Shown here: positions 50,974 to 60,798 of the stretch, piece after piece
How positions within the stretch are numbered: position 1 is the first letter of the stretch
How the letters are laid out: each line of letters begins with the position of its first letter
NCBI RefSeq assembly: GCF_003612015.1
Contig: NZ_RARB01000007.1
Span: 124,562 to 188,561 of the forward strand
Length of the DNA stretch: 64,000 nt
Direction: 5' to 3'
DNA from: Pantoea piersonii
Lineage (GTDB): Bacteria > Pseudomonadota > Gammaproteobacteria > Enterobacterales > Enterobacteriaceae
Notes under the pieces: generated by a model
The model's input: the letters and a program-made list of their open reading frames with translations, nothing else
Told to the model about the DNA's origin: nothing
The model's database searches: none
Position numbers and translations under genes: made by a program

Positions 50974-51846
50974 TCAGTGGATGCTGTCGCTGTTTTCGCC
51001 TTCCGCGCCGCCTTTGCGGATCGCCGCGATATCGACCGCGTCGTAGACGTAGTGCGTGCCGCAGTAGTCGCAGTGCATATCGACCTGACCATCCTCTTCG
51101 ATAATCTCGTCAACTTCATGCTGAGGCAGGGTTTTCAGCACTTCGCCGCAGCGCTCGCGCGAACAGGTGCACTTAAAGCTCACCGGCTGCGGATCGAAAA
51201 CGGTCGCCTCTTCCTGATGATAGAGGCGCCACAGGACGTCGGTCGCCGGCAGATCGATCAGCTCTTCGCTCTTCACGGTTTCGGTCAGCGTCGCCAGGTG
51301 GTTGAAGTCTTCGGTCTGGGTATCCTGCGCCGGCAGGACCTGCAGCAGAATGCCCGCCGCCCCTTTTTCATTAGTACGAATAAACAGGCGGGTCGGCAGC
51401 TGCTCAGAACGCATGAAATAGTCTTCCAGGCAGGCGGCCAGCGTATCCCCTTCCAGGCCGACGACGCCCTGATAACGCTCGCCTTTCTCAGGCGAAATGG
51501 TGATCGCCAGATAACCGGTACCGACCATGCTTTTCAGGGTGCTGTCTGCCGGGATATCGCCCTTCACGCGCGCGACGCCGCGCAGTTCCTGGCGATTATT
51601 GCCGTTGATGACCGCCAGCGACAGCGGACCATCGCCCTGCAGCTGCACCGTGATGTCGCCGTCGAATTTCAGCGTGGCGGTCAACAGGCTGGTCGCTACC
51701 AGCAGTTCGCCCAGCAGCGTCTGCACCGGTGCCGGATAGTCATGGTTTTTGATGATTTCCTGCCAGGTGTGGCTGACATTCACCAGCTCGCCGCGCACGG
51801 CCACATTCTCAAACAGGTAACGATGCAGTTGATCTTGTACAGACAT
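50974..51846 (-). CDS. hslO: Redox-activated chaperone Hsp33
   Basis: Holdase chaperone activated when its zinc-bound cysteines are oxidised. The 290-residue product has the conserved zinc site Cys226-x-Cys228 ([10 protein letters not shown]) and Cys259-xx-Cys262 ([12 protein letters not shown]), and the N-terminal substrate-binding region. The start [12 protein letters not shown] agrees with E. coli. It follows hslR in the same direction, 19 bases apart, and ends at a terminator. Confidence 0.97.
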   Translation of the reverse strand: MSVQDQLHRYLFENVAVRGELVNVSHTWQEIIKNHDYPAPVQTLLGELLVATSLLTATLKFDGDITVQLQGDGPLSLAVINGNNRQELRGVARVKGDIPADSTLKSMVGTGYLAITISPEKGERYQGVVGLEGDTLAACLEDYFMRSEQLPTRLFIRTNEKGAAGILLQVLPAQDTQTEDFNHLATLTETVKSEELIDLPATDVLWRLYHQEEATVFDPQPVSFKCTCSRERCGEVLKTLPQHEVDEIIEEDGQVDMHCDYCGTHYVYDAVDIAAIRKGGAEGENSDSIH

Positions 51847-51865
51847 AAATTTTCTCTCGTTGGGG

Positions 51866-52273
51866 CTAAGCCTGGTCGTCGCCCGTTAATTTAAATTTCA
51901 TCAAATCGCGGCGCTCTTTTTTATCGGGGCGGCGATCGGGATGCGGCATGGTGAGCGCGTTCATCTTGCGCGCCAGCGCCACCTTTTCCCGTTTCTCAAT
52001 GCTGGCTGCGGTTTCGCTGTAGAGCTGCTGTGCCACTTCCGCCGGACCGCGCTTGTCGCTCAGCGCGGTGACGATCACGGTGCGCTCGTCGTTGCCCTGG
52101 CGCAGCGTCAGCTCCGCTTCCAGCTCAACCAGCTTGCTCGGCTTGCTGCGCTGACCGTTATAGTGGACTTTGCCGCCTTCGATCATCTCGCGTGCCAGCG
52201 AGCGCGTTTTGTAGAAGCGCGCCGCCCAGAGCCATTTGTCGAGGCGCACGCCTTCGCTGCTTTTCTCTTTCAT
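51866..52273 (-). CDS. hslR: Ribosome-associated heat-shock protein Hsp15
   Basis: S4-domain RNA-binding protein that binds 50S subunits carrying nascent chains after aborted translation. The 135-residue protein starts with the S4 fold [32 protein letters not shown]. It ends with a basic tail ([15 protein letters not shown]). It sits in the yrfG-hslR-hslO cluster, 12 bases after yrfG. Start ATG at 52273 has GGGAGCAGC upstream. Confidence 0.95.
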   Translation of the reverse strand: MKEKSSEGVRLDKWLWAARFYKTRSLAREMIEGGKVHYNGQRSKPSKLVELEAELTLRQGNDERTVIVTALSDKRGPAEVAQQLYSETAASIEKREKVALARKMNALTMPHPDRRPDKKERRDLMKFKLTGDDQA

Positions 52274-52285
52274 TGCTGCTCCCGT

Positions 52286-52948
52286 TTACGCCAGCGCGCT
52301 GCACAGGGTGCGATAATCGCGGACCGCCGCGTGACGCTGGAAGACCTGATCGGGACGCCCGGAGTCGGGGTTGCTGACGCCTAAACACCAGCCGATGCCC
52401 CAGCTTTTCGCCGCGTCGAGAATGGTCTCGTTGTCATCAATAAACAGCGTTCGCGGACGATCAAATCCGGTATGCTGCTCCACCGCCTGCCACAAGCGCG
52501 GGTCCTCTTTCGGATACCCAAAGGTATGGGTGGAAAGTAATAAATCAAGGTGCGGCGCAAGGCCGGTCTGCGCCAGTTTGATATCCAGATTGTACGGATG
52601 GGCGTTGGTCAGCAGAATGGTGCGTTTTCCTGCCCGACGTAGCGCCTGCAAAAACGGCACGGTATCTTCCCGCATCGTCGCCAGGCTACGTTTGGCAAAC
52701 GTCATGGCGCGAATATCCAGCGCCAGCTCTGCTGCCCAGTAGTCCAGACAATACCAGTTTAGCGTATGCGCCACCGCCTGGTACTTTCCGGCGATCAGCG
52801 ACTCCGCTTCCGCAAGTGTAATGCCGCGCGTTTCGCTCAGGGTTAGCGGCACATGCTCCAGCCAAAAATGACGGTCAAACGCCAGGTCCAGCAGCGTGCC
52901 GTCCATATCCAGCAGTACGGTATCGATTTGCGCCCAGTTCAGCGTCAT
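52286..52948 (-). CDS. yrfG: HAD-family GMP/IMP nucleotidase YrfG
   Basis: Haloacid-dehalogenase phosphatase; E. coli YrfG dephosphorylates purine nucleoside monophosphates. The 220-residue protein has motif I LLDMDGTLLDL (Asp14, Asp16) and motif II TILLTNAHP. Motif III/IV lies in FGYPKEDPRLW and TLFIDDNETILDAAKSWG. It is upstream of hslR-hslO in the same direction, so a three-gene unit is likely. A 106-base gap separates it from igaA. Confidence 0.92.
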   Translation of the reverse strand: MTLNWAQIDTVLLDMDGTLLDLAFDRHFWLEHVPLTLSETRGITLAEAESLIAGKYQAVAHTLNWYCLDYWAAELALDIRAMTFAKRSLATMREDTVPFLQALRRAGKRTILLTNAHPYNLDIKLAQTGLAPHLDLLLSTHTFGYPKEDPRLWQAVEQHTGFDRPRTLFIDDNETILDAAKSWGIGWCLGVSNPDSGRPDQVFQRHAAVRDYRTLCSALA

Positions 52949-53054
52949 CAGGCAGGTTCTCCGGTCAAAAGAGGGCGACAGGGTAGCACAGAATGGGGCG
53001 GGAGAGGGCAGGGCGGCGCGGGGATAGCCGCAGCGCCGCTCGGGTTCTGATGCG

Positions 53055-55190
53055 TCAGAACATCGAGCGCACGCTCTGCATGGTCGTGAGATTGTGATTA
53101 AAGCACTTGTCGTAATATTGCTGGATATTCGCCATGCGCTGACGGTTGCGGTGGATGCGGCGCAGAGAGAGCAGCGCGTTAATCACCGCGCAGGCCAGCA
53201 ATACCACCAGCAGCAGCGTTGTGCCGAGATAGCGCCACATCGCCATCGCATCCGGTTCGTTGTGCAGCGCGATATGACGCGTGCCGTTGGCGTCTACCGA
53301 CAGGCTGGTGATAATGCCGCTGGCGCTGAATGAAGTATGCAGCAGCATGCCGGAGAGACGCTGCAGCTCGCGCCACTGCGACGGCGCGTCCAGATCGAAC
53401 AGCGACACCGTAGGCTGCGGCTGATTAACCAGCTGGCGGCCCTCGTCGCTGACGATCAGGAATCCGCCCGGCGGCGGGCTGTTAAGGTTTTCGGCGGCGC
53501 GGCGCGTCTCGCGGAAAAAGAAGCTGGAGGTGGCGGTATTAACCAGGTTTTCCAGCGCTTCGGCGCTCACCGGGCGCAGCAGCACGTTCATGCCGTTCAG
53601 CTGGCCGGAGTCGGCGCGACGCACCAGCGTATCCCAGTCTTTGGCGTTGCCGAGATTCACCAGCGCGTTCTTCAGCCGCACGCAATCCTGCTGTTGGCTA
53701 CAGAGATCCTGCGTTTTCAGCACCAGGTCGGCAAAGTCGTCCAGCAGGATCATGCCCGACTTTTGAATCGCCGACGCGAGCTGCGGGTTGAGTTTGGGAT
53801 CGGTGTTAGTTTCCGGATGAAGCTGCCGCGTGGTGGCATCCAGCAGCGCCGAGGCTTTATCGATAATGTCGGACTGGGGCTGCGGCAACGGAGAGGCGTT
53901 GTTCCAGTAGACCGCCGAACAGTCAAACGGCATATAAGCGTAGCTGCGGTTACTCTGATAGTTATCGGGGACGGAACACATGCCGGTGCCGTTAACTTTT
54001 AAAATATCGCCAACGTGCAGCGACTGCGCCGCCAGCTTATCTACGTTGTTCACTTCCAGGCTCTCCGTGCCCTTTATCCAGGCCAGGCTGAGTTTGATCG
54101 GCATACTGAGCGGGATCCAGCTCACCAGCAGCGCCATTACCAGCAACGAGCCGCAGGCCAGCACTACGTTTTTGCGCCAGCGCTGGATAGGGAAGTTACG
54201 TACTTCGTCCTGAAGCGATAAAAAGCGGCCCTGACGCACCACATGGCGGTTCAGGTAGATTTCGACATCCGTTGTCTGCCCCAGATCGTGGGCGACATAG
54301 GGCAGCCAGTGCGGCGGGTAGGCGAGATCGATAATGCCCAGCGTGATGTTGCTCTGCTCCTGATTCGACTCGCCGAACAGGCCCCAGCGTTTGGGCGCGC
54401 CGCGCAGACAGTGAATATCGCGCATGCGCTTCTGGGCGGGAATATGGAACAGCGACCAGACACTGGCGCCGATCATGGCGCATCCCAGCAGCACCAGCCA
54501 GCCCATCAGAGCCGCGGGCACCAGCAGGCTGATGAAAAAGAGTAAAAAGGCGAAGGTAATAGTCACCGCTTCGCGCGTGCCGTCCGGGCGCGTCAGCTGA
54601 TACTCTTCCAGCGTCTCTTTGCGCACCTGCAGCAGCTCGACGTTTTCACTCTCTTCTTTGCGTATGGAGGCGTTGGTCGAGCCTGGACGCACCAGCGCCG
54701 GCAGCGACGGCTGATCGCTGCCATAATTTACCAGCGAGTGGCCGTTAAGCGAGATCACCAGCGGAATCGTCTGGGTGCGGATCAGCTCAACGTAGTTCTC
54801 ATCGGTAATATATTGTTCCCAGTGTGGCGGCAGATGCACTTCCACTTCGTCAAGATAGTAGCGCCACTTGTGCGGGTCGTCGGTTGAGAGGCCATAGCGA
54901 GTGATGGCGCGCGTAACGGGGTAGACGTTGTTGCTCTGGGCGGTAAGCGTCAGGTTGTCGAAAAGAGGATGTTTTTCACCGGGTACAGCGGGACGCGACT
55001 GCTTCGCAAGCGAGGCGACGTATTTTTCGACCGCACGACGTTCATCGTCGGTGAGTTTGCGGCAGGGCGGACTGATAAATGGCAGTGGTTTCGCCAACGG
55101 CGGACGATGCCGCATAGCGTACCAAAAGCCGATACCTGCCAAACCTGAGCAGACCAGCACTATGACCAGGACAAAAAGGATTGTGCTCAT
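53055..55190 (-). CDS. igaA: Intracellular growth attenuator IgaA (YrfF), Rcs repressor
   Basis: Inner-membrane protein that restrains the Rcs envelope-stress phosphorelay by contacting RcsF and RcsD. It has 711 residues, equal to E. coli YrfF. There is an N-terminal membrane segment (1-25), a pair of segments around residues 200-245, one around 340-360 and one near the C-terminus (MWRYLGTTLLLVVLLACAVINALL). The large periplasmic region lies between the last two. It is expected to be essential where Rcs is intact. It is divergent from nudE. Confidence 0.95.
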   Translation of the reverse strand: MSTILFVLVIVLVCSGLAGIGFWYAMRHRPPLAKPLPFISPPCRKLTDDERRAVEKYVASLAKQSRPAVPGEKHPLFDNLTLTAQSNNVYPVTRAITRYGLSTDDPHKWRYYLDEVEVHLPPHWEQYITDENYVELIRTQTIPLVISLNGHSLVNYGSDQPSLPALVRPGSTNASIRKEESENVELLQVRKETLEEYQLTRPDGTREAVTITFAFLLFFISLLVPAALMGWLVLLGCAMIGASVWSLFHIPAQKRMRDIHCLRGAPKRWGLFGESNQEQSNITLGIIDLAYPPHWLPYVAHDLGQTTDVEIYLNRHVVRQGRFLSLQDEVRNFPIQRWRKNVVLACGSLLVMALLVSWIPLSMPIKLSLAWIKGTESLEVNNVDKLAAQSLHVGDILKVNGTGMCSVPDNYQSNRSYAYMPFDCSAVYWNNASPLPQPQSDIIDKASALLDATTRQLHPETNTDPKLNPQLASAIQKSGMILLDDFADLVLKTQDLCSQQQDCVRLKNALVNLGNAKDWDTLVRRADSGQLNGMNVLLRPVSAEALENLVNTATSSFFFRETRRAAENLNSPPPGGFLIVSDEGRQLVNQPQPTVSLFDLDAPSQWRELQRLSGMLLHTSFSASGIITSLSVDANGTRHIALHNEPDAMAMWRYLGTTLLLVVLLACAVINALLSLRRIHRNRQRMANIQQYYDKCFNHNLTTMQSVRSMF

Positions 55191-55582
55191 GGGTTGCTCA
55201 ATTCAGCCAAAATCCTGCCTTCACGTTGGACTAATGCTCCCAGATAGAACTGTTATTTAAGACAATTTTGGCGGGAATAAACTATTCTGACAAGCTAAAT
55301 GCCAGAGGAAATAACGCGCAAAATCATTAAATTAGAAGTTAATGCAGCATGCCTTGTCCGAATGTTAACCGTCAGAACCTGAATTAAACATCGGTCTTTT
55401 CTGAATTTTACCCTCTGACGTTGACTTATTGCAAAAGCGTTAACTGGCGCAACAACGCCCGTGAGCCCCTGATACGGCGCAGCGTCGGGCTGAGTGGCTA
55501 AACTCGCTGTCGCACAATCGCCTGTGGTCAGGTAAGCTAATTTTTTCCCGGCATCGCACGGCGTTGAAAGTCTGAGGCTGAT
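55191..55582. other. Intergenic region between igaA and nudE
   Basis: 392 bases with the divergent promoters of igaA and nudE. I find no gene, no small-RNA terminator and no repeat that I can name. The sequence is locally A+T rich near igaA. Confidence 0.5.
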
Positions 55583-56149
55583 ATGAAGAATCCGTTAAAA
55601 AAACCCGACATTCTCAATGTGGAAACCGTGGCGCGTTCGCGGCTCTTCACCGTTGAGTCGGTCGATCTCGCTTTTAGCAACGGCGCGCGACGCGTGTATG
55701 AGCGAATGAAACCGTCCGAGCGCGAGGCGGTAATGATTGTCCCGATTATCGACGACCAGGTCGTGCTGATTCAGGAGTACGCGGTTGGACTGGAAACCTA
55801 TGAGCTGGGTTTTCCCAAAGGATTGATCGATCCGGGCGAAACGGTGTTCGAAGCGGCCAACCGCGAGCTGAAAGAGGAAGTGGGCTTCGGCGCGGAGAAG
55901 CTGGAGTTTCTCAGCAAGCTGACGATGGCACCCTCTTACTTCTCCAGCAAGATGAATATCGTCGTGGCGGAAGGGCTCTATCCTGAACGGCTGGAGGGCG
56001 ATGAGCCTGAGCCGCTGATTGAGCATCGCTGGCCGCTGGATAACCTGCTGGCGCTGCTGCAGGAGCCCGATTTCCGCGAGGCACGCAACGTCAGCGCGCT
56101 GTTCCTGGTGCGGGAATGGCTGGTGCGGCAGGGAAGGCTGCGCTACTAA
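55583..56149 (+). CDS. nudE: ADP compounds hydrolase NudE
   Basis: Nudix hydrolase acting on ADP-ribose, NADH and diadenosine phosphates. It has 188 residues. The Nudix box is at about 90-112, GLIDPGETVFEAANRELKEE followed by VGF, with the REL and EE residues required for metal binding. GAGGCTGAT precedes the ATG. It is monocistronic, divergent from igaA, and ends at a strong terminator shared with mrcA. Confidence 0.96.
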   Translation: MKNPLKKPDILNVETVARSRLFTVESVDLAFSNGARRVYERMKPSEREAVMIVPIIDDQVVLIQEYAVGLETYELGFPKGLIDPGETVFEAANRELKEEVGFGAEKLEFLSKLTMAPSYFSSKMNIVVAEGLYPERLEGDEPEPLIEHRWPLDNLLALLQEPDFREARNVSALFLVREWLVRQGRLRY

Positions 56150-56242
56150 CGGTCAGGGTAGCGACTGAATAAGAAGACCGGCTTTTTTAGCCTTACAGAG
56201 AGCTGATAACGCTCACCCGCGCTGGCACACTGGCAGTAAACA

Positions 56243-56272
56243 AAAAAGGCCGACATCACTGTCGGCCTTTTT
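56243..56272. terminator. Bidirectional terminator between nudE and mrcA
   Basis: AAAAAGGCCGACA and TGTCGGCCTTTTT form a 13-base-pair stem with a TCAC loop. The A and T runs on either side make it efficient in both directions. Confidence 0.93.
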
Positions 56273-56289
56273 GCTGGGTTCACCCCTGT

Positions 56290-58839
56290 TTAGAACAGTT
56301 CGTGGCTCTCACCGTTATCCATAATGGTGGTGCCGACGTCATGCACTGAATATTCCGTTGGCTGGGTGCCGTTGATGAAATATTCCTGACGCGTATTGCC
56401 GCCGCCGTTAGCCAGCTTACCGGTGCTGCGGTCGATAGTGACCGTAACAATGCCGTCCGGCGGCGTCAGAGGCTGCTCCGGCACGCCGTCCAGCGCGCTC
56501 TTCATATAATCATCCCACGCGGGCTGCGCGCTTTTCGCGCCGCCTTCGTAACCGGAAATCTGGTTCGGAATCGCGCCTGAGAGCGTGCTGCGGCCTAAGT
56601 CGCGGCGCGCATCGTCAAAGCCAATCCATACCGAGGTCACTACGCCAGGGCCGTAACCCGAGAACCAGGCATCCTTCGAGCTGTTGGTGGTACCCGTTTT
56701 ACCGCCAATATCGTTGCGTTTCAGGTCGCGCGACGCGCGCCAGCCGGTGCCCATCCAGCCCGGTTCGCCAAAGATATTGGAGTTAAGCGCGCTTTTGATC
56801 AGGAACGACAGCGGCGTGTTGATCACATGCGGCGCATACTGCTGTTCGCCCGGCTGCGACTGAGCGGGAACCTGCTCCAGCGCGGGCTGCGGCGCAGTCT
56901 GGTTCTGGCTTTGATCGGACGTCGCAACGTTCTCGACGCTCTCTTCGTTAAGCGCCAGCGCTTTACGCGTTTCGCCGTAAATCACCGGTAAATTGCACTG
57001 CGGGCAGGCGATGCGCGGTTTCGCTTCGAAAACCGTTCCGCCTTGCTCGTTCTCAATCTTGCTGATGAAGTAAGGATCGACCAGGAAGCCGCCGTTCGCC
57101 ATTACCGAGTAGCCGCGAACCACCTGCATCGGCGTAAAAGAAGCCGCGCCCAGCGCCAGCGATTCGGTATGAACGATATTCTGCGCCGGGAAGCCGAAGC
57201 GCTGCAGATATTCCGCCGCGTAATCGACACCCATCGCGCGCATGGCGCGCACCATCACAACGTTTTTCGACTGACCTAACCCCTGACGCAGACGAATCGG
57301 GCCATCATAGGTGGGCGGCGAGTTTTTCGGTCGCCAGTCGGCACCCGCGCCGGCATCCCAGCGCGAAATCGGTACGTCGTTCAGAATGGAAGCGAGCGTC
57401 AGGCCGCGGTCCATCGCTGCGGTATAGAGGAACGGCTTGATATTGGAGCCGACCTGACGCAGCGCCTGGGTGGCGCGGTTGAACATGCTTTGATTGAAGT
57501 CGAATCCGCCGACCAGCGCGCGTACCGCGCCGGTTTGCGGATCGAGCGACACCAGCGCGGAGTTGACGTCCGGCACCTGCGCCAGCCACCAGTTGTTATC
57601 GACTTTACGCACCCAAATCTGCTGGCCCGGCTGTACGACCTGGGTCACGCTCCGCGGCGTCGGACCTTGTACGGTATCGGACTTGAACGCGCGCGCCCAG
57701 CGCACGCCAGCAAGGCCCAGCGAGACGCTGGTGCCATCTTTCAGCATCGCGGTCGCTTCGTCGCTGCTGGCCTGTGTTACCACGGCAGGCAACAGCGGGC
57801 CGTAAACCGGCAGCGGCTTCAGCGCTTTCAGGATCTGCTCCTGGCTCCAGGCGGGTTCGCCTACTTTCCAGAACACGCTGGTCGGCCCACGGTAGCCGTG
57901 ACGCATATCATAGGCCAGCACGTTATTGCGCACCGCCTCCTGCGCCGCCTGCTGCAGGCGACGGGTCACAGTGGTATAGACCTTATAACCGTCGTTGTAA
58001 GCGCCGTCGCCGTAGCGTTTCACCATCTCCTGACGCACCATCTCGCTCAGATAGGGCGAAGAAAAGGCGATTTCCGGTCCGTGATAGCTCGCTTCAAGCG
58101 GCGTATTGCGCGCTTCATCGTACTGCTGCTGGGTGATATAGCGCTGATCCAGCATACGCGAGAGCACCACATTGCGACGCGCCAGCGCGCGGCTGTGGGA
58201 GTAGAGCGGGTTAAAGGTCGAAGGCGCCTTCGGCAGGCCCGCAATCATCGCCATTTCGCTCAGCGAAAGCTGGTCCACCGGTTTGCCGAAATAGACCTGC
58301 GCAGCAGCGCCGACGCCATAGGCGCGGTAGCCGAGGTAGATCTTGTTCAGATAGAGCTCAAGGATCTCATCTTTATTCAGCAGCTGCTCAATGCGGATGG
58401 CGAGAAACGCCTCCTTGATTTTACGCATCAGCGTGCGTTCCGGGCTGAGGAAGAAGTTACGCGCCAGCTGCTGCGTAATGGTGCTCGCGCCCTGCGACGC
58501 GTGGCCGGACATCAGCGCGATGCTGGCCGCACGGAAAATACCGACCGGATCTACGCCGTGATGCTCATAGAAACGGCTGTCTTCCGTTGCGATAAACGCT
58601 TTGATCAGCTCTGGCGGCATCTGCTGCAGCGTCAGCGGAATACGGCGTTTTTCTCCGTACTGGGCGATCAGCTCGCCATCCGCGCTGTACACCTGCATGG
58701 GCGTCTGCAGGCGCACATCTTTCAGCGTGTTAACGTCGGGCAGCTGCGGCTCTATATATTTGTACAGACCATAAATCGAGCCAGCTCCCAGCAAGATGCA
58801 ACACACTGCAAGGATTAATAAATACTTTACGAACTTCAC
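56290..58839 (-). CDS. mrcA: Penicillin-binding protein 1A
   Basis: Bifunctional peptidoglycan synthase anchored in the inner membrane. The 849-residue protein has an N-terminal membrane anchor (residues 6-26) and a GT51 glycosyltransferase with EDSRFYEHHGVD and the GASTITQQLARN block. An OB-like insert and a transpeptidase domain follow, with SxxK as SNIK in LRQVGSNIKPFLY and KTGTTNSSKDAWF. The start codon is GTG at 58837-58839, preceded by a weak ribosome site; E. coli mrcA aligns there. It is divergent from hofM. Confidence 0.96.
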   Translation of the reverse strand: MKFVKYLLILAVCCILLGAGSIYGLYKYIEPQLPDVNTLKDVRLQTPMQVYSADGELIAQYGEKRRIPLTLQQMPPELIKAFIATEDSRFYEHHGVDPVGIFRAASIALMSGHASQGASTITQQLARNFFLSPERTLMRKIKEAFLAIRIEQLLNKDEILELYLNKIYLGYRAYGVGAAAQVYFGKPVDQLSLSEMAMIAGLPKAPSTFNPLYSHSRALARRNVVLSRMLDQRYITQQQYDEARNTPLEASYHGPEIAFSSPYLSEMVRQEMVKRYGDGAYNDGYKVYTTVTRRLQQAAQEAVRNNVLAYDMRHGYRGPTSVFWKVGEPAWSQEQILKALKPLPVYGPLLPAVVTQASSDEATAMLKDGTSVSLGLAGVRWARAFKSDTVQGPTPRSVTQVVQPGQQIWVRKVDNNWWLAQVPDVNSALVSLDPQTGAVRALVGGFDFNQSMFNRATQALRQVGSNIKPFLYTAAMDRGLTLASILNDVPISRWDAGAGADWRPKNSPPTYDGPIRLRQGLGQSKNVVMVRAMRAMGVDYAAEYLQRFGFPAQNIVHTESLALGAASFTPMQVVRGYSVMANGGFLVDPYFISKIENEQGGTVFEAKPRIACPQCNLPVIYGETRKALALNEESVENVATSDQSQNQTAPQPALEQVPAQSQPGEQQYAPHVINTPLSFLIKSALNSNIFGEPGWMGTGWRASRDLKRNDIGGKTGTTNSSKDAWFSGYGPGVVTSVWIGFDDARRDLGRSTLSGAIPNQISGYEGGAKSAQPAWDDYMKSALDGVPEQPLTPPDGIVTVTIDRSTGKLANGGGNTRQEYFINGTQPTEYSVHDVGTTIMDNGESHELF

Positions 58840-58956
58840 CTGGAGTTTCCCATCTGTTGTCGTTTGAGCAGTTTATAAACAACCGCGCGGTAGTATAAAG
58901 GCAAGCCAGACGCTTTGATATGTCCTTTTACCCCTGTAGATAAGGAGATCGCGCGC

Positions 58957-59772
58957 ATGGCTTTTCAGACATGGCAAGTCGGACTGGATATTCAGAATAC
59001 GCAGCTCTGCGCTCTCGCTATACAGCGCCGGCGCGGCGGCTGGCAACTGTGCCGCTGGTGGCAGCAAGGGCTGCCGCAAGATACGTTAAGAAACGGCGTG
59101 CTGCAATCTTCGCCTGAATTGCAGGCGGCGCTGCGCATGTTGCAACAGCAGCTGCCGCAGCGCTATTCGCTGCGCGTTGGGCTGCCGACGCAGCTGGTAC
59201 TGCAACGGTCGCTGGCTCTGCCGACGCAGCGTCTGCAAGAGCCTGCGCTGGAACGTTACGTGACGTCGGCGGCGCAGCGTCTCTTTCCTGTCGAACCGGA
59301 AGCGCTGGCGCTGGATTACCGCGCCAGCGAAGCGGATCGCCAGCTTTACATAACGGCCGCACGGCAGGCGGTGATCGCGCAGTGGCTGGCGCCGCTGCAG
59401 CAGAGCGCGCTGCGGCCCCGGGTTTTTGAACTGACGACGCATGCGCTGGCGCTGACGGCGCAGGCCGCTGGGCTGGCCGATGATGCCGCGCTGCTGCTCT
59501 GTCACGACGCCCAATGGCTCTGGTATAGCCGCGCCGGCGAGAGCGTCGTCGGCAGCGCCAGTCTGGACATAACCGCAGAAGACGTCGCGCAGCGCTCCTT
59601 TCCTTACGCCAGCACGCTGTACGGCTGCGCGCCCTCCGATGTCGTTCTGCCCGCTGCATTTTCTCCTTTCTCGCCGTTCAGGCTGTTTACGTATCAGCAG
59701 CCGCCGCTGCCGCAGCAGGAAGCGGCGTTCTGTATCGCCGCCGGGCTGGCGCTGCGCCCGGAGGACTGCTGA
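58957..59772 (+). CDS. hofM: DNA-uptake/pilus assembly protein HofM (PilM-like)
   Basis: Homologue of PilM/ComA, the actin-like cytoplasmic platform protein of type IV pilus and DNA-uptake machines. In E. coli the hof cluster is needed to use DNA as a carbon source. The 271-residue product begins MAFQTWQVGLDIQNTQLCALA, resembling the N-terminal nucleotide-binding fold. It also has RVFELTTHALALTAQ and ALLLCHDAQWLWYS. The ATG at 58957 follows AAGGAG. It overlaps hofN by one base. Sequence conservation is low beyond synteny. Confidence 0.88.
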   Translation: MAFQTWQVGLDIQNTQLCALAIQRRRGGWQLCRWWQQGLPQDTLRNGVLQSSPELQAALRMLQQQLPQRYSLRVGLPTQLVLQRSLALPTQRLQEPALERYVTSAAQRLFPVEPEALALDYRASEADRQLYITAARQAVIAQWLAPLQQSALRPRVFELTTHALALTAQAAGLADDAALLLCHDAQWLWYSRAGESVVGSASLDITAEDVAQRSFPYASTLYGCAPSDVVLPAAFSPFSPFRLFTYQQPPLPQQEAAFCIAAGLALRPEDC

Positions 59773-60314
59773 TGATTGCGGTGAATTTGCTGCCGTGGCG
59801 GCATGCGCGTCTGCGACGTCAGCGCCGCGCCGCCCTGGGCGTTGGCGCGACGCTGTTGCTGTTGCTGATGCTGGCCGCAGTCTTACAGCTCTGGCATCTC
59901 AACCGTATCAGCCAGCAGTTAAGGAGCGCGCAGAACGACGCGCACGATGCGCTGACGACGATCGCCCGGCAGCTCAGCCAGCGTCGCGATCTGCAGCAGC
60001 AGCTGGCTATGCAGCAGACGCAGTGGCGCAACGCGCAGCACCACGCTGCGGAACTGATGCGGTGGCATCATTTCTGGCAGGCGCTGCCGACGCTGCTGCC
60101 TGACCAGCTCTGGCTGGAGCGCGTGGAAAAAGAGCCGGCGCGTCTGAGCGTAGAAGGGCGCTCGCTGGATATGGGGGCGATAGACGAACTGCGTCGACGG
60201 CTCGGCGAACAGACGCTGTTTGCGGCGGTCAAGCAGGGCGATGTAGCGCGTCAGCCGGACGGTTACTATCGTTTTGCGCTGCGCGCCCGGCTTGAGGAGC
60301 CCGGCGATGAATAG
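59772..60314 (+). CDS. hofN: DNA-uptake protein HofN (PilN-like)
   Basis: Bitopic inner-membrane protein of the PilN/ComB class. The 180-residue product has a short cytoplasmic start with the family motif INLLPW (here VNLLPWRHARLRRQ), which binds PilM. A single membrane segment (ALGVGATLLLLLMLAAVLQLW) leads into a long Gln-rich coiled coil and a small periplasmic domain. It overlaps hofM by one base (TGATG) and hofO by eight. Confidence 0.88.
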   Translation: MIAVNLLPWRHARLRRQRRAALGVGATLLLLLMLAAVLQLWHLNRISQQLRSAQNDAHDALTTIARQLSQRRDLQQQLAMQQTQWRNAQHHAAELMRWHHFWQALPTLLPDQLWLERVEKEPARLSVEGRSLDMGAIDELRRRLGEQTLFAAVKQGDVARQPDGYYRFALRARLEEPGDE

Positions 60315-60798
60315 CGTGCTGGAGCGCTGGCTGCGTCTGCCGCTGCGCGGACAGATCGCTATGGCGACGGCGTGCTTTGTCCTGGCGACGCTGGTGTTGT
60401 GGCTGCTGCTTGTGCGGCCGCAGCGGCTGGCGCAGCAGGAGCTGCGCGTCGACATCGCAAGGCTTGAACAGTCATATCAGCAGCAGCTGGCGCAGCTTAG
60501 CGCGCTGCCTGCGGAGGCGTTGCTACGGGCGCAGCTGACCGATATCGCAGACCACTCTGACGCCCCCCGTGCCGTGCCGCTTGAAACGCTGCTGGCGGCG
60601 CGCGGCAGCCAGCTGGAGGCGTGGCAGCCTGAGTCGGAGCCGCGCAGCGTAACGCTGCTGCTGGCGTGGGAGCAGTTTCAGCCGTTGTTCGCCGATCTGG
60701 CAAGTACAGAGGTTCCTTTCCCTGCGCGCTTCTTGCTTGAGGCGAGACAGGGGAAAGTATGGGCGAGACTCTGGCTGGAGGGCGACGATGCACGCTAA
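60307..60798 (+). CDS. hofO: DNA-uptake protein HofO (PilO-like)
   Basis: Partner of HofN in the inner-membrane alignment complex. The 163-residue product has a membrane segment near residues 18-37 (IAMATACFVLATLVLWLLLV), then a coiled coil (LAQQELRVDIARLEQSYQQQLAQL) and a ferredoxin-like periplasmic region. The start at 60307 lies inside the end of hofN; a longer frame at 60274 is not needed. Its end overlaps hofP by 11 bases. Confidence 0.85.
   Translation: MNSVLERWLRLPLRGQIAMATACFVLATLVLWLLLVRPQRLAQQELRVDIARLEQSYQQQLAQLSALPAEALLRAQLTDIADHSDAPRAVPLETLLAARGSQLEAWQPESEPRSVTLLLAWEQFQPLFADLASTEVPFPARFLLEARQGKVWARLWLEGDDAR

Noticed and set aside
57490..58818. Long plus-strand open frame (442 codons) opposite mrcA
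   Set aside because: Antisense to a conserved PBP1a gene, unusual Arg/His-rich composition and no domain.
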